Below, in pieces: positions 19,901 through 27,336 of a DNA stretch of 64,000 nt. The notes under the pieces are model-generated. The model made no database searches, was not told where the DNA came from, and was given only the letters and a program-made list of their open reading frames with translations. Both the position numbers and the translations under genes were made by a program. The stretch lies in contig CAUJHS010000061.1 in the NCBI GenBank assembly GCA_963204915.1, positions 62,001 to 126,000 of the forward strand. Direction: 5' to 3'. Position 1 is the first letter of the stretch; every line of letters begins with the position of its first letter. This DNA is from Planctomycetota bacterium (GTDB lineage: Bacteria > Planctomycetota > Planctomycetia > Pirellulales > Pirellulaceae).

Positions 19901-22900
19901 ACATCTTCGCCCACGGCGGGCAGTTCGATGTTCAGTGAATAATCGTCCAGCGTCGACCCTTGATTCCCGACGATTTGCACGTAATAGGTTTGCCCTTCCA
20001 CCACTGGGGCCGAAATCCGTTCCGATCGATCAACGACCGTATTGGCCAGGACGATGAATTCCACCTCGATTTCCTGGCCGGCGTACTCCGAGAGATCAAG
20101 CGTGACGGGAGCAAACGCGCCGGCGGTATTGCTCAGCCCGCCCACGAGCTGATTATCGGCCAAGGTCACGGCGCCATCGGATGTATGAATCGCCACGCGG
20201 ACATGATCCATGTCCGCCACGTCCAACAAATGATTGAAATGAAGCAAGATTTTGCCGCTCACGTGCGTGAGGTCGATCACGGGCGAAATCAACACAGCGG
20301 AAGAGTTGGCCAGGTAGGAGCCGCAGCCGCAGGGGCCTTCGTCCGAGCCAAAGTACACGGAGTCGTCGGCCGAATGTCCGGCATCGTTCCCTCGGTCGGT
20401 GGTCAGGCGCCAGTCGGTAAGCGATCCGCCCTGGAAGAAGCCTTCCCAACTGGCGGCGCCGTCGGCGTCGCTAAAGTCGACGTTGAGCACCTCGCGCTGG
20501 ACCGGCGCTGTACGAGTCCAACCCGTCTTGAGCACTTGTTCGACGGTGTAGGGTCCCGGCGGCAAGTCTTCAAAAGCGTAACGGCCTTGCGCATTGGTGG
20601 TTTGGACGGTCTCGCCATCGTCCAAGACGCCGTTGCCGTTGGTGTCGAGAAAGATTTGCCAGTCGGCAAGCGTGGCTTCTTTGTCGCCGCGAACGCCGTC
20701 GGCGTTTTGATCGTTAAACACCTCGCCGCGAATGGCGCCAATATCCGAAACATTGCCGAAGTCGATGGTCGCCACATCTTCGCCGCCCAGCACGGTCGCC
20801 GGGCGCGTGAACACGCCGCGCGCGTGGCGCTCCAGGCTGACGTGCAGCACATAGTCGGCGCCAAGCGGAATATTTCCGCCAGCTGAACTCACCTTCAGGA
20901 AATAATCGCCCGGCGTGGTAAAGACATGCTCCAGGTACGCGTCGGCGTCGCCGGCGCTTCCGCCGGCGCCGGCCGATGCGTCGAAGTTGTCGTTCGAGGC
21001 GAGAAGTTGACCCTGTGCGTCGAACAACGCGAGGGTTGAATCGAACGGACCGGCGCCGTCGATGCCGCGATCAATATCAAACACGCCGCGCAGGTCCGCC
21101 TCATTCACGCGAAAGCGGTAGTAATCGTCGGTATTGCGGCCCGCGGTCTCGACGGAAAGATGCGGAAGGGTTTGCGACGTGTTTTGTTGTTCGTCGCCAA
21201 TGTCGGTATGGAAGCTCGTGCCCCACACATATCGCTCCAAATCGAGCGCGGCGGCCATGGTGCTGTGACCGGACGGTTGTTGCACGACGTAAACCGGCTT
21301 GCCTTCCAAGGAAATTTGCAATTGATAGTCGCGCCCCGTGGGAATGGCCACGTCGGAGAAGGCGCTCACCTTAAGAATGTAAGTTCCCGCTTCTGCAAAC
21401 GTGTGTTCAAAGAAGGAGTCGCGTACGGAGGTGCTGCCAAGCTGGCCGAGCGTGGAGTCGGTCGTGTCGTCGTTTCCTTGGAGAAAGTCACCGTTCGCTC
21501 TGTACAAACGGAGATACGAATCAAACGAATCGCTGGGCTCGTCTCCGTAATCAATATCGAAGATGGCGCGGGCGCCGGCTTCGACCGTGAACGAGTAATA
21601 GTCCACCGAGCCATCGCCCGCCGCTTGCACCGTGAGGTGGGGAATCGTGGTCGAGGTGTTCTCGGTGGCGCTGCCCACATTTGCGTCGAAGCCAAGCGAC
21701 CAAACCTCGCGGTCAAGGTTTTGCGCCGTCGCGAGCGTGTTGTTCGGCTCGATCTCGGCCACCACCGAGGTGGGAAAGGTTTGCTCAAACAGTTCTTGGA
21801 GCAACACGCCGACGTGATAGTCGCCGGGTTCGACCAACGGGAACGTGTAGCTGCCGTCGGCGCCCGATTTTGCGGTTCGCTCGCCTTCGTCCCATCGGCC
21901 GTTGTTGTTCGTATCGAGGAACACCGTCCATTTGTTCAAACCGGGTTCGCCAATGTCGCGAGTTTGATTGCGGTTGAAGTCGTGAAAAAGCACGCCGCGA
22001 ATTTCGCCGTGATAGCGTTCGACGGCGCCGATATCTGGCGCGACCGTACCATTGGCGTTCCCATCGGTCGGTCGAGCCACGCCGCGTTGATCGGCGGTAA
22101 CATTCCCCGCGAGGCGGCCGTTATCAATCGCCACACTGCCGGGCAAGGGCAAGTGCGTGTGCGTTGGACCGCCGTTATCTTGCAGGGGACCTAACAGAGG
22201 GTCGAGAACGTTCAAACGATCGTTGGCCTGCGTGGTCACGGTGCTGTCGACCGGAAAAGGGCCAAGCACGTTGTAGTCTTGCGAGGTGAATGCGCCGGGA
22301 TAATCGAAAATGAACAAGAAGCGGTCTCGGCTGATAATGTCTTCGGCGGTTCCGCCGGTCAGAGGATTACCCGCGATGATCGAGTTTTCCGCGAAGACTT
22401 CGCTTGAATCCGCCACCACGCCGCCAGCGAAGACATCGGCGGTGTTGTTCGTGATCGTTGTGTTGCGAAGCGTGGCGACGGCGTCTTGCAGACTAATCCC
22501 CGGAAGATAGATGTTGTAAAGACCTCCCCCCTCCCCTTTGGGGACGTAGATCGGCAAACCGAAGACCACGCTGTCAAGCGAACCGGTCGCATGGTTCCCT
22601 GAAATGGTGCTGCTTTCGACGGTGAGCGTGGCCCAATTGCTCACGCCGCCTCCCGCCGAAGCCGTATTGCCGCTAATGGTGACGCGTTCCAAAAGCATGT
22701 TGCCGCCGTTGGTAACGCCGCCCCCTTCAAAGCGCGAGAAGTTATCGCGAATCGTCGTGTCGTACACTTTGAGCACGCCGCCCCCTTCGCCGCCGTTGCC
22801 GTTGCGAATTCCCCCGCCCGCGGAATAGTCGAGCTGCTTGGCCGTATTGTTGGCGATGAGGCTATCGTAAATTTCGACGGGCTCGGTGATATACGGGCTG

Positions 22901-25900
22901 ATGTCGATGCCGGCTCCCACCGCCGCTTCGTTTTCCAGAATGGAGACTTCGCGGAAAATGGTTTTGTCGGCCGTGAACACGCCTCCGCCGGCGGTGTAGC
23001 TTAGGAAATCGGTCGTGCTGGCGGTTCGTGAAATGGCCTGGTTGTTGGAAATGGTGGTCCGCTCGACGGTCAACTTCCCGCCATCTTCGTTGTAAATACC
23101 GCCGCCCACTTCGGCCAGGTTGCCGCTGATCACGCTGTCGCGGATCTCGGCCACGGTGTCGGCGCCTGCCAGGCTGGACACGATATACACGCCGCCGCCG
23201 TCCGAGAATCCTTCGGGGCCGTCCAACTCAAGCTCGTACGAAGGGCTTGTGGCGCCGTCATAGCCGACGACGAGCAGGTAATAGTCTCGCCCGCGAATAA
23301 CGTCCCATTCGATCAATTCCTCGTCGGTCGTGCTTTCTGAAAACTCCAACAACGCGCCGTTCTGGTCGTACAAATAGAGGTCCAAGTCGCCGACGCTGTG
23401 TGTAAACCGCAATGTGGCCGAGAAAAATCCTGATTCGTTCGCGGTCCAGCGATAGTAGTCGTTGTTGTTGGCCGTATGGATCGAAAGGTTCGTCAGAGTT
23501 TGGTCGCCGCCGTAAAGGTTCGCCGCGGTCAGCCGCGTGTTGTTCGGCTCGAACCGATCGGCGCTGAGCGCCGGCGAACGATTCGGCCCATCGATGTTCA
23601 AGTCATACTTGGGCTGGGTTGTTTCCACGGAGGCGATGACGTGAATCAAAATCGTTTGCCCCGCGACCACGGGATACACAAGTTGTTCGTTATCGTCTGC
23701 CGAGTCGGCGCCGGCCTGCCAATCGCCATTGGTGTCGAATATCTCTAAAGCCAAATCGCCTTGATCGTGCGAGAACAACAGATCAATCGTCACGTTGCCT
23801 GTGGCCGAGGCGGTCCAGCGGTAGAAATCGCGGTCCAAGGAATGATGCAGCGTGAGACCGCGCAACATGCGATCTTCGCCGTAAAGCTCGGCCGGAGACG
23901 TGTCTTCGTCATTGGGCTCGAAGTCGTCGTGGGGAATCGCTTCGCCCCCAGCGACATTATCAAGAATGAAACTGTTCTCGACGGTCAGTTTGCCCGCGGC
24001 GCCGACACCACCGCCGCCGCCGGCGCTGCCGCCTTGCGCCGCCGCGTTGCCTTGCACCGTAGTTTCCAGCAGGCGCAATTCGCCGTCATTCATCACCCCA
24101 CCGCCGTAACGCTGCGCCGAGTTATCTGTGATGAAGCTTTTTTGGAACGTAGCCAGGCCGCTGACAATCGAAGCTCCCCCGCCTTCATCGTGGGAAAAAT
24201 TCTCTGAGACCTTGCTGTTCTCGACGAGCAAGGTTCCCGTTTCATGGTGAATGCCGCCGCCGAACGTGGCGATGCTTCGGCGAACAACACTATCGCGCAA
24301 CGTCAAGTCTGCGCGGTTGCGCAAACCACCGCCTTGGAACGATTCACCACCTTCCAGGGTCACGCCGCGGATTTCGACCGTCACGCCGGGATGAATGTCG
24401 AACACGCGATCGAGCGAGAAGGCATCAATGAAGGTATTTTCCGCGCCGGCGCCAAGGATCGTCAGTTTGCCGGTGGTGTCGGTAATGTCCAAGTCGCCAG
24501 CGACGGCTGCATCTTCGTTGGCGCCCGGAAGGGTTAATACGTAAAAACCTTGCTCTAGCACGATCGTGTTTTCGCCCGGCGAGGCGTTGGCCTCCATGAT
24601 GGCCGCGCGCAGCGTGCGCCGCCCGAATGCATCCAGGGCTTCGCCGTCGCCAAGATTGGCGTCCACACCGTCTTCGATGTCCGTCACCTTGAGCGTACCG
24701 AAAGCGGGTACATCAATAACGGCCGTCCCCAACCGCGTCGGATGTTCGGGGTCAAGTAACAGCGGCCTCGCCTGGTTCCCCGGCGTGGCGGTATCGAGCA
24801 CCTGTCCGGGTTGGAGCAATAAGTCCCATTCGCCGTTGTGGCTGATGTCCCATGCACCGCCGGGAGCGAGCACGCGGTACTTGACGAGAATCGCATCATT
24901 GTCGCCGCCAACGACCGGCGCGGCCAACTCAACCGGCAGCGCGGCTCCGCCGGCGCGCGGTTGCAGCACGATGTCTCCGGCGCCCAAACTGGCGGCCAAG
25001 ACGTCGCGGTTATCATCGTAAAAAACTTCGAACTCCAAAGCCGCAACATTACGCTGATCGACTTTGACCTCGTCGGCGTTGACCAGTACGGCGCGCGGCT
25101 GATAACGATCGGTGGTAAGCGCGCCCAGCGCGTTCAACCGCCCTGCCCCGGCGATTTTTCCCTGGAGCGACGGCAACACGTCGGCGCTGTCGAGCAGCGT
25201 GGCGCGCAGTTCCTGCGCGGTCACATCATCGGGCAATTGCGATAACGCCAGCGCGGCGACGCCACTGACAAATGCGGTCGAGAAGCTCGTTCCGCTTTGG
25301 AAGTCGTAACCGCCGCCCGTCGCGGTGCTGTAAATCGTTAAACCGGGCGCCGCCAGATCAACGCTATTCGGGCCAAAGTTATAAAAGCTAACCAGTTCAT
25401 CTTCGGCGTCCACGGCGGTAACGCTGATCACGTTATCCACGTCGAAACTGGCTGGATACACCGGATTAAGGTCGTTATTGTTGGGCCGGCGGAAGACATC
25501 GCCATTGCCAGCGCCCGCGATGAATAACATGTCCTGGCGCGCCGTCTCTTGCACGGAGTCCAGCAGCGCGGCGTCGAGGCCTTCGGCGCTTTCCCAACTG
25601 TTGTTTAGTACGCGCACATTGTTTCCGCGCTGGTGGAGCTGAGTGGCGTAGTTAATGGCTTTCAGCGCGTCCGCGGTATCGCCGCGATTGTTGGCGTCCA
25701 GAAATTTGAGGGGCAGGATCGAGACGTTCCAGTTCACCCCCACGACGCCAATCCCGTTGTCTCCCTCGGCGCCAAGAATGCCCGCGACATGCGTACCGTG
25801 CCCGTGATCGTCGAACGGGTCGTTATCGTTGTTCGCGAAATCCCAGCCAACCAGGTCGTCCACCAGAATGGTGAACATCCCACCGATCCCCAGAAAGTTG

Positions 25901-26679
25901 AAGTCCTCGTTCACGCCGTTCGCCCAGGTCGGGTCGGCTAGCAAGTCGCGCGCATCGCGGCGGCCGTCGTTGTTAGCGTCCGCCAGGTGCGTATGGTTCA
26001 CCGGATCGTTCAGATCGACGAAGCTGATCAAACCGTCCCCATCCACATCTTGCACGCGCGCCGGATTGTTCGGATCCAGCGGATCGAACTTCGTGAGCGG
26101 AATTTCCCCCTGGTTGATCCAAATGTTCCGGTACAAATCGGGGTGCGTATAATCGACTCCCGAGTCGATCACACCCACCACGATGTCGCGCCGGCCCGTG
26201 GCAAGCTCCCACGCTTCGGGGGCGTCAATATCTCGCCCCATGACCGCGGTCGGATTGTGCAATCCGAACAGGTTGTCAAAATCTGGGTTGAGGCTCTCAT
26301 TGGGGAAATTCTGACCAAGGCCTTCGATGCGCGCATTCGGCACGGCGTATTTCAACAGGGGATTACTCGCCAAAGCCGCCGCCGCCGAAGATGCATCGCC
26401 CTGAGCTACGCGGACCAACACCTGCCCCGGCAAACCGAGGCTTTCCGTCAATTGAAACTCGACGTGTGCGGTATCGAGTAACGTCGCGTCGGGAGTTCCG
26501 TGGCGTTGCAATGCTTCTTCTGAGAACCGCACGATCCACTCGCGTGAATCACTCGAAAAGGTCGGCGCGGCCGAGAGGACGACTCGCGCTTCTAAACGCT
26601 CCAGTTGCAACATGCGGCGTCGAGTCGCGCGCAACCCGTGCGCACCCCGATCCCGGGATTTCCAAAGCCTTCGACGCAT
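13963..26679 (-). CDS. Giant secreted multidomain subtilase (S8) with dockerin-like C-terminus
   Basis: 4238 residues, ATG preceded by GAGGAG at proper spacing. The N-terminus has the planctomycete extracellular motif LERLEARVVLSA. A subtilisin domain (about 165-520) is complete: Asp172 in VGVIDSGVD, His294 in HGHGTHVAG, Asn392 in AGAGNGD, Ser465 in SGTSFSTAF. After it come a right-handed beta-helix region (about 660-1550) with two embedded PPC-like domains, SdrD-B-like modules (GVLFHDFNRNQTRDIGEPG and relatives), further PPC domains, FG-GAP/VCBS-type repeats (about 2720-3100), seven Ig/cadherin-like repeats (14910-17300) and a dockerin-like pair (14286-14481). A cell-surface or secreted protease/adhesin is inferred. 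Substrate unknown. The frame is uninterrupted over 12.7 kb. The kinase gene follows immediately. Confidence 0.93.
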   Translation of the reverse strand: MRRRLWKSRDRGAHGLRATRRRMLQLERLEARVVLSAAPTFSSDSREWIVRFSEEALQRHGTPDATLLDTAHVEFQLTESLGLPGQVLVRVAQGDASSAAAALASNPLLKYAVPNARIEGLGQNFPNESLNPDFDNLFGLHNPTAVMGRDIDAPEAWELATGRRDIVVGVIDSGVDYTHPDLYRNIWINQGEIPLTKFDPLDPNNPARVQDVDGDGLISFVDLNDPVNHTHLADANNDGRRDARDLLADPTWANGVNEDFNFLGIGGMFTILVDDLVGWDFANNDNDPFDDHGHGTHVAGILGAEGDNGIGVVGVNWNVSILPLKFLDANNRGDTADALKAINYATQLHQRGNNVRVLNNSWESAEGLDAALLDSVQETARQDMLFIAGAGNGDVFRRPNNNDLNPVYPASFDVDNVISVTAVDAEDELVSFYNFGPNSVDLAAPGLTIYSTATGGGYDFQSGTSFSTAFVSGVAALALSQLPDDVTAQELRATLLDSADVLPSLQGKIAGAGRLNALGALTTDRYQPRAVLVNADEVKVDQRNVAALEFEVFYDDNRDVLAASLGAGDIVLQPRAGGAALPVELAAPVVGGDNDAILVKYRVLAPGGAWDISHNGEWDLLLQPGQVLDTATPGNQARPLLLDPEHPTRLGTAVIDVPAFGTLKVTDIEDGVDANLGDGEALDAFGRRTLRAAIMEANASPGENTIVLEQGFYVLTLPGANEDAAVAGDLDITDTTGKLTILGAGAENTFIDAFSLDRVFDIHPGVTVEIRGVTLEGGESFQGGGLRNRADLTLRDSVVRRSIATFGGGIHHETGTLLVENSKVSENFSHDEGGGASIVSGLATFQKSFITDNSAQRYGGGVMNDGELRLLETTVQGNAAAQGGSAGGGGGVGAAGKLTVENSFILDNVAGGEAIPHDDFEPNDEDTSPAELYGEDRMLRGLTLHHSLDRDFYRWTASATGNVTIDLLFSHDQGDLALEIFDTNGDWQAGADSADDNEQLVYPVVAGQTILIHVIASVETTQPKYDLNIDGPNRSPALSADRFEPNNTRLTAANLYGGDQTLTNLSIHTANNNDYYRWTANESGFFSATLRFTHSVGDLDLYLYDQNGALLEFSESTTDEELIEWDVIRGRDYYLLVVGYDGATSPSYELELDGPEGFSDGGGVYIVSSLAGADTVAEIRDSVISGNLAEVGGGIYNEDGGKLTVERTTISNNQAISRTASTTDFLSYTAGGGVFTADKTIFREVSILENEAAVGAGIDISPYITEPVEIYDSLIANNTAKQLDYSAGGGIRNGNGGEGGGVLKVYDTTIRDNFSRFEGGGVTNGGNMLLERVTISGNTASAGGGVSNWATLTVESSTISGNHATGSLDSVVFGLPIYVPKGEGGGLYNIYLPGISLQDAVATLRNTTITNNTADVFAGGVVADSSEVFAENSIIAGNPLTGGTAEDIISRDRFLFIFDYPGAFTSQDYNVLGPFPVDSTVTTQANDRLNVLDPLLGPLQDNGGPTHTHLPLPGSVAIDNGRLAGNVTADQRGVARPTDGNANGTVAPDIGAVERYHGEIRGVLFHDFNRNQTRDIGEPGLNKWTVFLDTNNNGRWDEGERTAKSGADGSYTFPLVEPGDYHVGVLLQELFEQTFPTSVVAEIEPNNTLATAQNLDREVWSLGFDANVGSATENTSTTIPHLTVQAAGDGSVDYYSFTVEAGARAIFDIDYGDEPSDSFDSYLRLYRANGDFLQGNDDTTDSTLGQLGSTSVRDSFFEHTFAEAGTYILKVSAFSDVAIPTGRDYQLQISLEGKPVYVVQQPSGHSTMAAALDLERYVWGTSFHTDIGDEQQNTSQTLPHLSVETAGRNTDDYYRFRVNEADLRGVFDIDRGIDGAGPFDSTLALFDAQGQLLASNDNFDASAGAGGSAGDADAYLEHVFTTPGDYFLKVSSAGGNIPLGADYVLHVSLERHARGVFTRPATVLGGEDVATIDFGNVSDIGAIRGEVFNDQNADGVRGDKEATLADWQIFLDTNGNGVLDDGETVQTTNAQGRYAFEDLPPGPYTVEQVLKTGWTRTAPVQREVLNVDFSDADGAASWEGFFQGGSLTDWRLTTDRGNDAGHSADDSVYFGSDEGPCGCGSYLANSSAVLISPVIDLTHVSGKILLHFNHLLDVADMDHVRVAIHTSDGAVTLADNQLVGGLSNTAGAFAPVTLDLSEYAGQEIEVEFIVLANTVVDRSERISAPVVEGQTYYVQIVGNQGSTLDDYSLNIELPAVGEDVFEPNDGFPSAIDFGSIDLLSLSNLSIHDGGGNDNEDYYRFTPFETGVIDIRVLFEHALGDIDVFLYNAAQQQVASAISSNDNEVIRATVTAGQTYYLRVDGYNRAINPRYDIEIDAPGILPDSYEPNDSKFTPLVLGEITDFQANLLNLHAGFDEDFFSFSPEQDGLIRIDLNFLNSAGDLDLRLLDEFGDDLAVSEGTEDQETIEFFGLASATYIVQVFGFGGDVNSKYELKIDTPGAAPDIYGTSNDDFSSAHDLGTAGLYRLSNLTIDSTLDQDFFRFTATGTGVANLELLFEQFRGDADLFLYDENQNLIASTVREGWYVDDIRVESPGIHQFDVERGDVFSNVRFGNQSTLGAGGVGQNARVEGRVMSDPNRNRHIDPGEVGVSGVQLWLDYDGDGQIDANETTTTLADDPQTPEDELGVYRFLGLAPGNYVVRMLPVADAQQTFPIDNQFTSHESRTGNNPQSVVVGDFDGVGSLDVAVANSGGATVSVLLSNVNGAFPDQGASYLVAPALSNPTPMFITAADVDQQLGADLLVANFRGESISLLKNLGGGAFADFVILLDLKTVPEATGLRNFKPISLAVGDFNQDTYPDVAVAMRAPKLSDPGRLAILLNDGTGAFTLAESHVLGVTPEAVVVAQLNDDNNDNLINALDKPDLAIAAYGDPTSGALGQLTTLLGSHGASLFMAGSSLALPTGSFALAAGDLDGVRGDDLAVANSLTRSVSIFTNDGAGVLTAQPVALAVGVVTSIAALDIDGDGDNDLTAANALVAATGPTVKLFRNRGAAMFPQEADQTIGVASLQGSNYFSLGAADFNGDKTLDLVVAKANTNVVRVLTGEIVPIGYTVTVAANQTAGGNNFSLAFQNNEPTLNQPPDLNNLLEDAGVQTVNLSGISAGDEENQQLTVTATTNNPALLVDLSVEYTSPAATAVLRFRPADNQSGNGAITVTVRDAGPDGVPGNADDATVSRTLNVVVQAVNDPPTLAVINNPAPLPEDAATQTINLTGVSAGAGETQTLRITAMSDNVALLPHPAVSYTSGAANGSLMFAPVGNQSGSATVTVTVWDAGLNGVEGDQDDASFSRTFTVTVQAVNDPPTLNPIADPAALLEDAPLQTLNFSGVSAGGGESQALRISAVSTNPALLPDPTVSYTPGSATGSLSFQPVANESGTAIVVVTVFDAGLDGTPNTADDGEFFQTFTVTVQAVNDPPELNAIPNPAPLLEEAPTQTVNFAGVSAGPRESQALRVSAVSGNPALIPTPTVVYTSPGSMGSLTFKPVADQSGVAVITVRVTDAGFDGIEGNGDDALVEQTFTITVQAVNDPPTLAPIADPAPLPEDALLQTIDLTGITAGGGELQALRVSAVSSNTALIPHPTVNYVSGLMGTLSFQPISDRSGAATITVTVADAGLDGVPGNADDLSVEQTFNVVVQAENDRPTIDPIAGPLRLPEDAPLQMLELTGISAGPGQSQAVRVTATSSNPALIPQPLVNYTSPNAAGSLTFQPVADQSGMATLTITVTNAGLDDVLGTADDGAFSVVVQVIVDAVNDLPQLNDIPDPGAINEDALQQTVMLSGIAAGGGESQMLRISATSDNPALVPAPAVMYASPETTAVLTYTPTADQSGSAVITVTLEDAGQDGVFGTGDDAQTVRTFTVTVTVTPVNDPPVLDLNGDDEPGLDWTVQLAAGTDLAALVDLAAAGPFTLHDVDSSTLSGLTATLTPLLDGAAETLQAQTAGTGITANYNPATGVLTLAGVDTLAHYAQVLATLAYRNTAAAPHTMARTVVIRAHDGIEESAPATATVQIQSTRDRHDVNGDGKVDTFDLLLWVQNARERGFPKPMSEINIPGPPYLDVNNDTVFSISDLLDVVRVLRDKAAANGEGEAAGVDSQASGTAREVDFWWTSGTRPSSFPAADDRNKRVLLAPSSETLSTTPDPSPWRRTVVLLQDERTLAGERDCAEWPELDSALDLLAPDIAQRRERA
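14286..14481 (-). other. Dockerin type I-like calcium-binding pair in the giant protein
   Basis: Two EF-hand-like loops about 120 bases apart encode DVNGDGKVDTFDLLLW and DVNNDTVFSISDLLDVV. This matches the duplicated Ca-binding loop of type I dockerins, which planctomycetes use widely in large secreted proteins even without classical cellulosomes. It is followed by about 110 residues of low-complexity tail. Confidence 0.75.
14910..17300 (-). repeat. Seven tandem Ig/cadherin-like repeats of about 340 bases
   Basis: Repeat junctions encoding (A/P)VNDxP lie near 14909, 15259, 15597, 15932, 16273, 16613 and 16949, a period of 335-350 bases (about 113 residues). Each unit has the pattern PEDA-QT-LTGISAG-ES-LRISA-S-NPALLP, then a central SGxATITVTVxDAGxDGxxGxxDD. 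The DNA copies differ at many positions, so expansion is not recent, although the reading frame and spacing are tightly kept. Confidence 0.9.
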
Positions 26680-26780
26680 AGGGAACTCCTCGTGGCCTAA
26701 CTACGAATGTGCAAACGATTTCATAGAACGAGATCCGCGGAGACAGAAAGGACCGGCTCGTTTGGGTGGTAAATTGTCAG

Positions 26781-26848
26781 GCCCGGTGAGGGTCTTAGTA
26801 TATTCGCCAAACCAACCACATGCAACGCTTTTGCCCGGCTCACCAGGC
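26781..26848 (-). ncRNA. Candidate structured leader RNA of the giant protease gene
   Basis: In the minus-strand transcript, GCCUGGUGAG (from 26848-26839) can pair over its full 10 bases, with one G-U pair, with CUCACCGGGC (26790-26781). The same GCCUGG can instead pair with CCGGGC immediately after a UGAG loop, giving a 6-pair hairpin. The two folds exclude each other. On the plus strand the wobble becomes a C-A mismatch, so the pairing favours RNA from the minus strand, that is the giant gene's leader. It matches no riboswitch class I can name. Confidence 0.35.
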
Positions 26849-26934
26849 AGGGGCCGCAAGAAGAGCGGCGAAGCCGGAACGAGGTTCTGCAAGAGATAAG
26901 TGCAGACCTTTAGCCTTCCCATTTAGTATACATA

Positions 26935-26962
26935 TGAACAGTTAAAAATCAAGGGGTTGTCA
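26935..26962 (-). promoter_or_regulatory. Predicted promoter of the giant protease gene
   Basis: On the minus strand TTGATT (26957-26962) is followed after 16 bases by TATACT (26935-26940), five of six matches to the -10 consensus. Transcription would begin near 26928, leaving a 5' leader of about 250 bases that contains the candidate switch structure at 26781-26848. Confidence 0.45.
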
Positions 26963-27062
26963 CACAGAATTTGCCGTCCACCACGCTCGCAACCGATGCG
27001 TGGCTCTAAGACAATCAACGCAACCCATTTACACAAAATTACTTACGTGCATGCGTCGCTAA

Positions 27063-27090
27063 GGAGAAATCTTTGAAAAAATTTTTCTCC
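27063..27090. repeat. AT-rich inverted repeat upstream of the TonB receptor gene
   Basis: GGAGAAA (27063-27069) and TTTCTCC (27084-27090) form perfect 7-base arms. The centre contains an A6T5 tract flanked by G and C (27075-27087), likely to be intrinsically bent. It could be an operator for the receptor gene. It does not resemble a Fur box. Confidence 0.35.
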
Positions 27091-27336
27091 GTTGCGTGCG
27101 CTGGATGCTGGAGTGATGCATCGAACCGGCCGTTCGCGAAAAACTCTTGCCCCTGGACTCTCAAAATCAAGCCAAGTAGTCCCTGTCATTTTGGAGAAAC
27201 GGCGCAAGACCTGCGCGAGAAGACTTGCCGATAAAAATTGTCGTGCCGATTGCGACGATACTTCCGTGGATGGATCGAGCGCCCCAACGAATATGGGGCG
27301 ACCTTCGCAACCGACACGCCACAACCACCTTCCCGC

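Larger units (their letters stand above)
26680..27336. other. Divergent intergenic region between the giant protease and TonB receptor genes
   Basis: This 657-base region holds the giant gene's promoter (26935-26962) and about 250 bases of its structured leader, an AT-rich inverted repeat (27063-27090), and the uncharacterised upstream region of the receptor gene. I see no convincing protein gene in it. A plus-strand frame from 27238 joins the receptor frame but lacks a signal peptide of its own. Confidence 0.6.

Noticed and set aside
26781-26848. Cyclic di-GMP or cobalamin riboswitch assignment for the leader structure
   Set aside because: Diagnostic consensus elements of these classes are not present in order, so no class is assigned.
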